DNA of 64,000 nucleotides, taken from Halovenus amylolytica (GTDB lineage: Archaea; Halobacteriota; Halobacteria; Halobacteriales; Haloarculaceae). Below are positions 34,566-42,620 of the stretch, one piece after another; the first letter of the stretch is position 1, and each line of letters opens with the position of its first letter. Position numbers and translations under genes: made by a program. Location of the stretch: assembly GCA_004015825.1 (NCBI GenBank), contig SAYS01000007.1, forward strand, positions 62,001 through 126,000, given 5' to 3'. A model generated the notes under the pieces. It made no database searches and had not been told where the DNA came from. It saw only the letters and a program-made list of their open reading frames with translations.

Positions 34566-35180
34566 CTAGAAGAGGAGATCGGTCAGCCAGAAGGTGAGAT
34601 ATGCCTCGATTAGTGCCGCACCGAGTAACACCAACCACGCACAGGCGAGCAACAGGCCGGCCTGGCGCCACTCGTCCGTGGTCAGCGTCCGAGGACGCGC
34701 CCCCACGAGGCGACCGAGCGTACAGACGACCAGCCGGAAACTGATCGCAGCCGCGAGTACGAAGGCAGCGAGCATCGGGACATTGTGGGGAACGATGGCA
34801 ACAGCCAGCAGCCCAGTGCCGTACTGCCCTGCCGACCCTGCGAGGAAGTAACCAGCGACGATCCCCTGTGCCACGAGTCCGACCGCGGTCAGAATGCCGA
34901 GAGTGAGTGCACCGACGACGAGTAGCGAGAACAGCTCCATATTGTCGCCTAGCAGCGTCGTCACGGAGAACTGCCGTGGGAGCAGTTGCGAGGCGAGCGG
35001 GGATGCGGGGACATCACTGACCCCGCGACCACGCTGCCAGAACAGAACGCCGGCAGACATCGACCCGAACAGAAGCAGCGTCGAACCGAAGACGTACGAT
35101 CTGTGGGCGAGCCACGCTGCCCGGAGATCGCCCTGGAGGGCCGCAAGCAGGTGACTGGCGGATGGCCATTCGCCTCTCAT
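34566..35180 (-). CDS. SpoIIM/DUF95 family membrane protein
   Basis: The product has 204 residues. Soluble first 25 residues, then about five membrane segments. The internal segment MELFSLLVVGALTLGILTAVGLVAQGIVAGYFL and AIVPHNVPMLAAFVLAAAISFRL fits SpoIIM, with the HNVPML variant of the family's PHGI/PHNVPE motif. In archaea this family is of unknown function. Ends near the 3' end of the histone deacetylase gene region in opposite orientation. Confidence 0.83.
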   Translation of the reverse strand: MRGEWPSASHLLAALQGDLRAAWLAHRSYVFGSTLLLFGSMSAGVLFWQRGRGVSDVPASPLASQLLPRQFSVTTLLGDNMELFSLLVVGALTLGILTAVGLVAQGIVAGYFLAGSAGQYGTGLLAVAIVPHNVPMLAAFVLAAAISFRLVVCTLGRLVGARPRTLTTDEWRQAGLLLACAWLVLLGAALIEAYLTFWLTDLLF

Positions 35181-35241
35181 ACGTCACGTGGGAATCGCCG
35201 CCGCAACGCAGAAACGCGAGACACAGTCAGGAAAACAGTGG

Positions 35242-35703
35242 TTACGCGTACCGTTCGAGTTCCGGATCGTCGAGGTCGTCGAGGACGTCCGCGGCGGTCT
35301 CGTCGAGCAGACTCTGTCCCGCACCCGTGATCTTCCGTCCGCGTCCCTCCGCAGTCTCGACGTAGCCCGCTGCTTCGAGTTGCTGGAGCGCGGTCCGGAT
35401 CACGTTGCCGGAGCCGTCGGCGCTCTTTCGTGGTCGGACCTGGTAGCGGTTCGAGCCCTGTTTGCCGCCGCCGTACTCGGTTTTGAGCGCGCCGACACCG
35501 ACCGGCCCGTCGACGGAGACTTTCCGCAGCAGACTCGCCGTTCGGCGCAGCCAGAAGTCCTCCTGTTCGGGCGGGAGTTCGCGGTCGGCACCGGATTTCG
35601 TGAACTCGATCCAGTCGGGTGCCTCGATCTCGTCTTCCGATTCGAGCTCGGCCATCACTGCCTCGATGAGTGCATCAGCCGGCACGTCGTACACTGTTGT
35701 CAT
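35242..35703 (-). CDS. rps19e: 30S ribosomal protein S19e
   Basis: The product has 153 residues from ATG 35703 (MTTVYDVPADALIEAVM). PDWIEFTKSGADRELPPEQEDFWLRRTASLLRKV and GGGKQGSNRYQVRPRKSADGSGNVIRTALQQLEAAGYVE (landmarks) are diagnostic for eS19. It belongs to the small subunit and is restricted to archaea and eukaryotes. The longer ORF to 35772 includes a run of basic residues and lacks conservation. No other ribosomal gene is adjacent. Confidence 0.96.
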   Translation of the reverse strand: MTTVYDVPADALIEAVMAELESEDEIEAPDWIEFTKSGADRELPPEQEDFWLRRTASLLRKVSVDGPVGVGALKTEYGGGKQGSNRYQVRPRKSADGSGNVIRTALQQLEAAGYVETAEGRGRKITGAGQSLLDETAADVLDDLDDPELERYA

Positions 35704-35778
35704 TGGCAAATCCTTCCTCTTGTCGCCATTTAACCCTTGTGAACGGCGGAAGCGAGTGCGAATCCTTCGCACGAACGG

Positions 35779-35893
35779 TCATAGTGATTGTTGCGGTTAG
35801 TTTCGCGTTCAGGTCACGTAGGCAGTAGGTTCGGGACCTGAAACATCCGGATTGTGACAGGCCAGCGGTAAAGACTCGCAACAACCACTATCA
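35779..35893 (+). mobile_element. Palindromic MITE-like element, family 1, copy B
   Basis: The 109-bp element at 35782-35890 is flanked by TCA on both sides. The left end TAGTGATTGTTGCGG and the right end CGCAACAACCACTA are inverted repeats with one mismatch. An inner palindrome TTCAGGTC...GACCTGAA adds a second stem. The same length as copies C and D and the same terminal sequence prove a family. The right TCA is also the stop codon (TGA) of the histidine kinase gene on the minus strand. Confidence 0.85.
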
Positions 35894-36946
35894 GGTGTAG
35901 GGAAGCCGGATGATCGCTCGGTTACCCGAGTCGTCTTCCCGCCGTTTCAGCTCCAGTTCGCCACCCACAGTGTCGGCGACCCAGTTTGCGAGCCAGAGCC
36001 CGATCCCGAGTGAGTGGACCAGGGGAGTCTCTTTCCCCTCGTTTATCGCCTGGCAGTCGCTGTCGGGGATCGGGGGACACTCGTCGTCGACGATCGTCAA
36101 CACCTCCGACCCCTGTCGCTCGGTGCTGATCCGAACCACGGGGTTTTCCGTCGGATTGTGTTCGATCGCGTTCTCGACGAGTTCGCTGAGCGCGATTCGA
36201 TACGATTTCGGCGTATTGGCGATCAGCTCCTCGGGCAGATCGAGTTTGATCTTCGCATCGGGATTGTTCCGGCGGCACTGGACTGCGAGATGCTCGATCA
36301 GTTCCGTAATGTCGGTCTGGTTGTTCTCCGACGGATTGAATCCGACTTCCGTCTGTGCCGTCCGTGCTTTCTCGCTTAGCTCCATCAGTTCGTCGGCGGC
36401 GCTCTCGATTTTCCCTGCTGCCGCCCGATACTGCTCGTCGTCGGCACCTTTCAGCACCGAGGCGTGACCGAAGATCAGGTTGAGACGGTTGCGCATATTG
36501 TGTCGGAGGACACGGCTCAACACGTCCAGCTTCTGCTCGCGGTGTCGCCGGCCCCGAACGTCCCGGGCCACGCCAGTGAGCCCGTTGTACTCCCCATCCG
36601 CCATCGGCAACAGGCTGAACCTGACCTCGACTGGTTTCTGCTGTCCGAATTTGGTCGTGATCGTCGTCAGCAACGAGCCAGACTCCGCATCCGTTTCGAG
36701 TATCGACCGGATCTGACGGTTGAACCGCTGGAACTCCGCCTCTTCGAAGACGAGTGTCGGCTCTGCGCCGATGAGTTCCGCCCGGTCGTACCCCGTGAGT
36801 TCGACGAAGGCACTGTTTATCAACTCAAAATAGCCGTTCGAGTCGAGCATGTACAGCCCGTCTTCGGCCTCTTCGACCAGATACTCGTAGTTGGTCGTGT
36901 TGGCGTCGCCCGGCCCGACATCGACTGACGTGTTCTCTTCGCTCAT
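35891..36946 (-). CDS. PAS-domain histidine kinase
   Basis: The product has 351 residues from ATG 36946 (MSEENTSVDVGPGDA). An N-terminal PAS domain (about 22-135; AEDGLYMLDSNGYFELINSAF) leads to the haloarchaeal DHp motif LRHNMRNRLNLIFGHAS with the phosphoacceptor His near 153. Then comes a HATPase with LVENAIEHN (N box) and SLGIGLWLANWV (G box). There is no membrane segment, so it is cytosolic. The upstream ORF extension to 37528 is antisense to thiL and rejected. The stop codon coincides with a repeat of element B. Partner regulator not adjacent. Confidence 0.9.
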   Translation of the reverse strand: MSEENTSVDVGPGDANTTNYEYLVEEAEDGLYMLDSNGYFELINSAFVELTGYDRAELIGAEPTLVFEEAEFQRFNRQIRSILETDAESGSLLTTITTKFGQQKPVEVRFSLLPMADGEYNGLTGVARDVRGRRHREQKLDVLSRVLRHNMRNRLNLIFGHASVLKGADDEQYRAAAGKIESAADELMELSEKARTAQTEVGFNPSENNQTDITELIEHLAVQCRRNNPDAKIKLDLPEELIANTPKSYRIALSELVENAIEHNPTENPVVRISTERQGSEVLTIVDDECPPIPDSDCQAINEGKETPLVHSLGIGLWLANWVADTVGGELELKRREDDSGNRAIIRLPYT

Positions 36947-37069
36947 CCCAGCCTCGACAGTGGATTCGAGTAGTACGTACTTAATTACGGCGGGTCCAGT
37001 CGGTCTGTTGTCACTACAGGAATAACAGCTTATCCGGCGACTTTTCCCACACGGTTGTGTATCGCGGGT

Positions 37070-37939
37070 ATGGACGAACGCGACGCACTGGCACGACTGG
37101 CGACACTCCTTCCCGAGGCCGGGGACGACGCGGCCGTCGTAGACGGACTGGTCGTGACGACCGACATGCTCCACCAGTCGACCGACTTTCCGGACGGGAC
37201 GACGCGGTACACGGCCGGCTGGCGTGCTGTCGGCGCCTCGCTGTCGGATGTGGCGGCGATGGGTGGCGATGCTGTCGCTGCCGTCGCGGTCTACGGTGCG
37301 CCGACCTTCGAGTTCGAGGAAATCGAAGCGTTCGTAACTGGCGCACGGGACGTCTGCGAACAGGTCGGTGGTGCGTACGTCGGCGGCGATCTCGACAGTC
37401 ACGAGGAGTTTACCGTCGCGTCGACAGCGATCGGTCGGGCCGACGAGCCAGTCTTGCGCTCGGGTGCGACGCCGGGAGATACGGTCTGTGTCACCGGAAC
37501 GCTCGGCCGATCTGCGGCCGGACTCCACCTGTTCGAGACCGGTGAGACCGACCGCGCAAACGAGCTGTTCCGGTTTCAGCCACGGGTAGCCGCCGGCCGC
37601 GTGCTGGCTGGGCGAGCAACGGCGATGATGGATTCGAGCGACGGACTCGCACGCTCACTGCACCAGCTCGCCGACGCGAGCGACTGTGGCTTTGCGATCG
37701 AGTCCCCGCTGCCGATCGACAACTCTGTCGACGAAATTGTAGAAAGTGACGACGAACGGCAGGAGCTCGGCGTCTTTTTCGGCGAGGATTTCGAACTCGT
37801 CTGTACAGTACCCGAAACGGAGTTACCGACGATCCGTTCCGAACTATCTGTTCCACTCTCCCGGATCGGGACCGTCACCGACTCAGGAGTTACACTCGAC
37901 GGCGAGACACTTCCAGATCGAGGGTATACACACGGCTAA
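37070..37939 (+). CDS. thiL: Thiamine-monophosphate kinase
   Basis: The product has 289 residues from ATG 37070 (MDERDALARLATLLPE), which phosphorylates thiamine monophosphate to the diphosphate cofactor. The PurM-like fold has GDDAAVVDGLVVTTDMLHQSTDF, the Mg-binding ASLSDVAAMGGDA, AYVGGDLDSH and MMDSSDGLARSLHQLA. The order and length match ThiL. It converges with the site-2 protease gene; stop and stop are adjacent. No other thiamine gene is near. Confidence 0.94.
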   Translation: MDERDALARLATLLPEAGDDAAVVDGLVVTTDMLHQSTDFPDGTTRYTAGWRAVGASLSDVAAMGGDAVAAVAVYGAPTFEFEEIEAFVTGARDVCEQVGGAYVGGDLDSHEEFTVASTAIGRADEPVLRSGATPGDTVCVTGTLGRSAAGLHLFETGETDRANELFRFQPRVAAGRVLAGRATAMMDSSDGLARSLHQLADASDCGFAIESPLPIDNSVDEIVESDDERQELGVFFGEDFELVCTVPETELPTIRSELSVPLSRIGTVTDSGVTLDGETLPDRGYTHG

Positions 37940-39094
37940 TCAGGCGGCTTCGACGATTTCGATCGGGATCGGTGTGAAACAGAGCGCACCGAGGACCAGT
38001 GTGAGGATGCCGAGTGCCATCCGTTTCCGGTCCAGCGGCTCGTCGTCGATCGGGTCCGCCGGCCCAGCGTACGCGAGCCCGACCGAGAACAACCCCCACA
38101 TCGCCCAGATGCCGACGGAGTCGATGCCGTCAGCGACGAAAAAGAGGTAGCCAGCGAGTCCGAACAGCGCGAGCGGAACAGCGGACGCGATCCGTTCCTG
38201 CTGTTTGCCGACCATCGCCCGGAGGATGTGGCCACCGTCGAGCTGTCCGACGGGCAGCATGTTCAGCAGTGTCACGAGCATGCCGACCCAGCCGCCGAAG
38301 ACGACCGGGTGGACCGGTCCACCGTTGATCTTCGCGGTCGTGCCAGTCGCCCACGCGATGATCTCCAGCAGCGGGAAGTTGTTGAACTCGACGAAGGTTT
38401 CCCCGGCCTGTGCCTGGGCGGTGGCTGCCTGCTGTGCCGGCAGGGGATCGAGCTGGAGGCCGATCACCGTGACGACCACCGTCGCGACGAGGCCCGCGAG
38501 CGGCCCCGCAGCCCCGATATCGAACAGCGCCTTCCGGCTGGGGATCTGGCCTTTCATCTTGATGACCGCACCCATCGAGCCGATGTAGGTCGGCAACGGG
38601 ATGAAATAGGGCAGCGAGGCCTGGACGTTGTGGTAGCGACTCATCACGTAGTGGCCGAGTTCGTGCACACCGAGCACGCCGAGAATCGCGACGACGAACG
38701 GCCAGGCCTCGATCGCACGCCAGGGCTCGGAGGCGAGCGGAACCTGATACCAGAAGAAGGCACCGGCGAACAGCGTCGAGAGCACCGTGAGCCCGAACAG
38801 AATCACGTTCGTCCACGGGATGCCATCGATCTCGATAGACCACGGCTCCGCGACGAGGACGAACTCACCGCGTGAGATGGGGACACCCGCCTCGGTCTGG
38901 TAGCCACGCTGGATCGTCAACTCGTAGCCGTGTTCGCGAAACAGCGGCCACAGCTCCCGTTCGAGTTGCTTGCCGGACGTGCGCGGTTCACCGACGTAGA
39001 GAACCGTCTCCCCGTCCCGTCGAACTTCGTATGTGTCGAACAGTGACGAGATATCCTCAGAATCCGGTGACGGGGCCCCGTGGCTACCATCCAT
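37940..39094 (-). CDS. Site-2-protease-type membrane metalloprotease (M50), short form
   Basis: The product has 384 residues from ATG 39094 (MDGSHGAPS). About 120 soluble N-terminal residues are followed by six or more membrane segments. The zinc motif is HELGHYVMSRYH near 197 and the third ligand lies in LPVGQLDGGHILRAM near 317, so both catalytic motifs are intact. Likely intramembrane cleavage of an unknown regulator. Ends next to thiL. Compare the second, PDZ-containing M50 protein at 42621. Confidence 0.9.
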   Translation of the reverse strand: MDGSHGAPSPDSEDISSLFDTYEVRRDGETVLYVGEPRTSGKQLERELWPLFREHGYELTIQRGYQTEAGVPISRGEFVLVAEPWSIEIDGIPWTNVILFGLTVLSTLFAGAFFWYQVPLASEPWRAIEAWPFVVAILGVLGVHELGHYVMSRYHNVQASLPYFIPLPTYIGSMGAVIKMKGQIPSRKALFDIGAAGPLAGLVATVVVTVIGLQLDPLPAQQAATAQAQAGETFVEFNNFPLLEIIAWATGTTAKINGGPVHPVVFGGWVGMLVTLLNMLPVGQLDGGHILRAMVGKQQERIASAVPLALFGLAGYLFFVADGIDSVGIWAMWGLFSVGLAYAGPADPIDDEPLDRKRMALGILTLVLGALCFTPIPIEIVEAA

Positions 39095-39212
39095 CGAACA
39101 CACGTAAGGCTTGGATCTGTATAAAAAGCTCGAACGGGTGTCCTGGCGAGGAGACAGCAGAGAAAAGAGAGGGCGGGTGGTTGCGGGGACGGTACACGAC
39201 ACGCGACGAGTA

Positions 39213-39458
39213 TCAGGTTGCAGACTCGACGCGCCAGGTTGTCGCACTCGTGTACGACCACTTTTCGACCTCGATGTCGGTCGCGGAGTCTTTGAGTTTG
39301 ACCATCAGCGCGCCGATCTCCTTCGGGGAGAGGCCGACCTCTTCTGCGATGAACTTGCTTTTGAAGTACATCTCACCGTCAGCTGCCTTCTGTTTCAGAT
39401 AGCTCCGCAGTCGCTCTTCTTTCGATCGGCCGTCGTCGACAGTCTGTGTCGTGCTCAT
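39213..39458 (-). CDS. Small haloarchaeal protein, DUF7123 type (winged-helix like)
   Basis: The product has 81 residues. SKEERLRSYLKQKAADGEMYFKSKFIAEEVGLSPKEIGALMVKL (landmark) reads as a three-helix HTH. The C-terminal EVEKWSYTSATTWRVE looks like a wing. It is recognised as a small protein conserved across haloarchaea that I recall as DUF7123. Probably a DNA-binding protein; target unknown. Isolated, and followed upstream by an AT-rich gap. Confidence 0.8.
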   Translation of the reverse strand: MSTTQTVDDGRSKEERLRSYLKQKAADGEMYFKSKFIAEEVGLSPKEIGALMVKLKDSATDIEVEKWSYTSATTWRVESAT

Positions 39459-39784
39459 GTTGGGTCCTCCTCACTCATGCGTATGCCTTACAGGGGGATA
39501 TAAAGGGAGGAAGCTTCGAGTTGCTTTGACTGCATTCAAGATGAACCCACGTAAAACGACTTTTCACGAGCGTACCAAACCTGCTTAGACATTTTATAAT
39601 ACGTTTAGACACTGTAATACGAGAATAAAATCAGATTTTATTTCACCCCAATTATTTTGATATAATCGTCATTCAGCGGGAAAATGCGGATGTTCTTTCC
39701 TGTTTTTGAGCCATATAACGACAGCTGTAGCACTGCCAGCGTGGGTAACAACCCTTAAGATGGAATCGGAGTAACGGCGTAGCA
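39459..39784. other. AT-rich intergenic region upstream of pyrH
   Basis: The 326 bp contain no gene that I can support. The AT-rich middle (about 39580-39665) has TTTATAAT and similar tracts, with the paired phrase TTTAGACA. Near its right end CTTAAG (39754-39759) sits 26-31 nt before the pyrH ATG: a typical haloarchaeal TATA box for a leaderless pyrH-lysS transcript. Confidence 0.5.
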
Positions 39785-40471
39785 ATGAAGGTAATCGTCT
39801 CTATCGGCGGGAGCGTCCTCGTTCCCACAGTCGACGCCGACCGAGTCGCGGCGTACGCAGATGTCATCGAGGGGCTCGACGACGCCGGCCACACCATCGG
39901 CCTCGTCGTCGGCGGTGGTCCGACAGCGCGGGAGTACATCGGGGCAGCCAGAGAGCTAGGCGCAAACGAGATCGAACTCGACCAGCTCGGGATCGCCGTC
40001 ACGCGGTTGAACGCCCGACTACTGATCGCTGCACTGGACAACCGGGTGGCACCGACGCCGCCAGAAGACCACGACCGGGCCCGCGAAGCCCTCCAGCGCG
40101 GGGACATCCCCGTGATGGGCGGCACAGTTGCCGGGCACACGACTGACGCAGTCGCGACCGCACTCGCGGAGTACACGGATGCGGATCTGCTGATCTACGC
40201 GACGAGTGTCGACGGCGTCTACAGCGCCGATCCCAGCGAGGATAGCGAGGCGACGAAATTCGACCGCCTCTCGCCGGGAGAACTGGTCGACATCGTCGGG
40301 GGAATCGAACTCGAAGCCGGTAGCAACGCGCCGGTCGATCTGCTGGCGACGAAACTGCTCGAACGCTCCGGGCTCCGGGCGGTCGTGCTCGATGGGACGG
40401 AGCCGGAACTGGTCGCGGACGCCGTCGACGGCGGCCACGATGGCACCGAAATCGTGCCGGAGGAACGATGA
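39785..40471 (+). CDS. pyrH: Uridylate kinase, archaeal type
   Basis: The product has 228 residues of the amino-acid-kinase family, converting UMP to UDP. It has MKVIVSIGGSVL, LVVGGGPTAREYI, GIAVTRLNARLL, MGGTVAGHTTDAVATALAEYTDADLLIYATSVDGVYSADP (landmarks) and the C-terminal EAGSNAPVDLLATKLLERS. The domain order and length match archaeal PyrH. Its stop overlaps the lysS start by 4 bp (ATGA), so the two are co-translated. Confidence 0.94.
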   Translation: MKVIVSIGGSVLVPTVDADRVAAYADVIEGLDDAGHTIGLVVGGGPTAREYIGAARELGANEIELDQLGIAVTRLNARLLIAALDNRVAPTPPEDHDRAREALQRGDIPVMGGTVAGHTTDAVATALAEYTDADLLIYATSVDGVYSADPSEDSEATKFDRLSPGELVDIVGGIELEAGSNAPVDLLATKLLERSGLRAVVLDGTEPELVADAVDGGHDGTEIVPEER

Positions 40472-42105
40472 GCCACCCCGATCCCTACGACGTCCTCGAC
40501 AGTGACCACGCCTTCTGGGCGGACGCTGTCGCAGACGCAGTCGAAACGCGTTCGACGGGCGATCCGATCGTCATCAAAGGGGGCGTCTCGCCGTCGGGCG
40601 TGCCACACATCGGCCACGCCAACGAGATCCTGCGGGGCGCCATAGTCGCCGACGTGCTCAGGGAGCGCGGTCACGAGGTACGGCAGCTCTTTACTGCCGA
40701 CGACCGGGATCGACTGCGTTCCATCCCGCGAAAGCTCGCTGATCTCGACGGCGACCTGGTCGGGCTCGGCGAGGTCGATGCCGGCGCACTCGGCCGGAAT
40801 CTCGGCAAACCGTACACCGATATCCCCGATCCGTTCGGCTGCTGTGACTCCTACGGCGCACATTTCACCGAACTGCTGCGCCAGGAAGTCGCGAAACTCG
40901 GTGTCGACGTGGCGTTTGTCTCCAACACCGAACTGTACGAAGACGGCAGCTTCGAGGAGGTGAGCCGTCACATTCTCGCAAACCGCGAGCAAGCTCGGGA
41001 GGTACTATCCGACTACCAGTCAAAAGTCGACGACGACTATGTCCCCTTCTTCGCACGCTGTGAGGAGTGTGGACAGCTCACCGAGACGATCACCGACGTC
41101 GACCTCGATGCCGGCACGGTCTCCTACCGCTGTACGGATTCGGAGGCAGGGGACGGGACCATCGACGGCTGTGGCCACGAGGGAACCGCGAGTCTGCGCG
41201 ACGGCAAACTCCCCTGGCGGTTCGAGTGGCCCGCCCAGTGGAAGGTGTTAGGCGTCGATTTCGAACCCTTCGGCAAGGATCACGCCGAAGGCTCCTGGCC
41301 AAGCGGCGTCGATATCGCCGAGAACGTGGTCGACGTCGAGCCACCAGTCGGGATGGTCTACGAGTGGTTCACGCTGGAAGGCGACGCCCTCTCCTCCTCG
41401 GAAGGCAATATCGTCACTGTCGGCGAGGTGCTCGAGATCCTCGAACCCGAAGTGTTCCGGTATTTCTTCAGCAAAGCACCGCTCAAACAGCGGGATTTCA
41501 GCATCGAGAACGTCGACCAGCTCGTCGACGAGTTCGACGAGTTCGAACGCGTCTACTTCGGTGAAAGCGAGGTCGACGACCACCAGCGGGAACTCGCCGA
41601 GCGCGCGTATCCGACCGTCGTCGACGAGATTCGCGAAGAGCGCATCCGCATCCCGTACACCTTCGCTGCCGTGCTCGGCATGACCGACGACCCCGACCAG
41701 CGAGAGGAGATCGCCAGACGTGAGGGACATATCCCCGACGATGCGCCGGAGTGGGCTATCGAGCAAGCACTCGCGCGCGTCGAGCGCGCGAGCGAGTGGG
41801 CCCGACTGACCGACAACGCCTTTAACTACGAACTCAAGCGGTCGGCAATTCCCGACCACGAGTTCGAGGCGGAAATCGAGCAGGCACTCGACGAACTGGC
41901 CGACTTCATCGAAGCAGGCCACGACGGCGACGAGATACAGAGTGAGATATTCGCGATCGCAAAGCGCCACGGGATCGACGTCGGTGACTTCTTCGGCGCG
42001 GGCTACCGACTCCTCTTCGACGATTCCGAGGGACCGAAGCTGGGCCCGTTCCTCGCGAAACTCGATACGGCGTTCGTAGTTGGGCGGCTCCGGCGGGAAC
42101 GGTAG
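40468..42105 (+). CDS. lysS: Lysyl-tRNA synthetase, class I
   Basis: The product has 545 residues with the class I Rossmann catalytic domain. The HIGH motif appears in SPSGVPHIGHANE near 43-55 and the KMSKS-like loop as ALSSSEGNIV near 309. A zinc-ribbon insertion, FARCEECGQLTE with CTDSEAGDGTIDGCGHEG, lies at about 190-232. The class I lysine enzyme is the archaeal form, replacing the class II enzyme of bacteria. Coupled to pyrH by a 4-bp overlap. Confidence 0.96.
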   Translation: MSHPDPYDVLDSDHAFWADAVADAVETRSTGDPIVIKGGVSPSGVPHIGHANEILRGAIVADVLRERGHEVRQLFTADDRDRLRSIPRKLADLDGDLVGLGEVDAGALGRNLGKPYTDIPDPFGCCDSYGAHFTELLRQEVAKLGVDVAFVSNTELYEDGSFEEVSRHILANREQAREVLSDYQSKVDDDYVPFFARCEECGQLTETITDVDLDAGTVSYRCTDSEAGDGTIDGCGHEGTASLRDGKLPWRFEWPAQWKVLGVDFEPFGKDHAEGSWPSGVDIAENVVDVEPPVGMVYEWFTLEGDALSSSEGNIVTVGEVLEILEPEVFRYFFSKAPLKQRDFSIENVDQLVDEFDEFERVYFGESEVDDHQRELAERAYPTVVDEIREERIRIPYTFAAVLGMTDDPDQREEIARREGHIPDDAPEWAIEQALARVERASEWARLTDNAFNYELKRSAIPDHEFEAEIEQALDELADFIEAGHDGDEIQSEIFAIAKRHGIDVGDFFGAGYRLLFDDSEGPKLGPFLAKLDTAFVVGRLRRER

Positions 42106-42110
42106 CCAGC

Positions 42111-42536
42111 CTAGTTCGGATTCGCGGTGAAGACCCGCTCCGGTCGAATCCGGAGCACCACTCGCTCGCTTTCGATTTCCACTGGATAGTCCTTGCCGAA
42201 ATACCGCTGTGAAAGTTCGTCGATGTGTTCGCGTGCACCCTCGGTCGTCATCTCCTCGACTTCGCCGGTGACGGAGAGATACCGGTAGGGGTCGTCCGGA
42301 TCGGTCATGCTCGCGGCGATAGCGGGGTTTTTCGAGACGTTTTTGGCCTTACAGCGGTGGCGTTCGGTGTTGACGAGTAGCCGGTCGTCCTCGGGGTCGT
42401 AATCGATCCAGACGGGTGTAACGTGGGGCATCCCGTTTGGAAACATCGTCACGACGTGGGCGTACGTTTCCTTCTCGAAGAGGTCGTGGAACTCGGCAGG
42501 AATCTCTGGCACACTGCCACTATCGCCCGCCAGCAT
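42111..42536 (-). CDS. Pyridoxamine 5'-phosphate oxidase-like (F420/FMN split-barrel) protein
   Basis: The product has 141 residues from ATG 42536 (MLAGDSGSVPEIPAE). Split barrel with YAHVVTMFPNGMPHVTPVWIDYD, LLVNTERHRCKAKNVSKNPAIAASM, RYLSVTGEVEEM and the helix HIDELSQRYFG. These match PPOX-class F420-dependent reductases of archaea and actinobacteria. Cofactor choice is inferred from family only. An alternative start 27 bp upstream adds residues not typical of the family. Confidence 0.87.
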   Translation of the reverse strand: MLAGDSGSVPEIPAEFHDLFEKETYAHVVTMFPNGMPHVTPVWIDYDPEDDRLLVNTERHRCKAKNVSKNPAIAASMTDPDDPYRYLSVTGEVEEMTTEGAREHIDELSQRYFGKDYPVEIESERVVLRIRPERVFTANPN

Positions 42537-42620
42537 CCTAATGCTGTGGGTCAATGAGATCAAAACGGGTGACCCACCAAGACCAAAACCTCTTTACTGG
42601 ACCTCCCTACGGTACTGCTA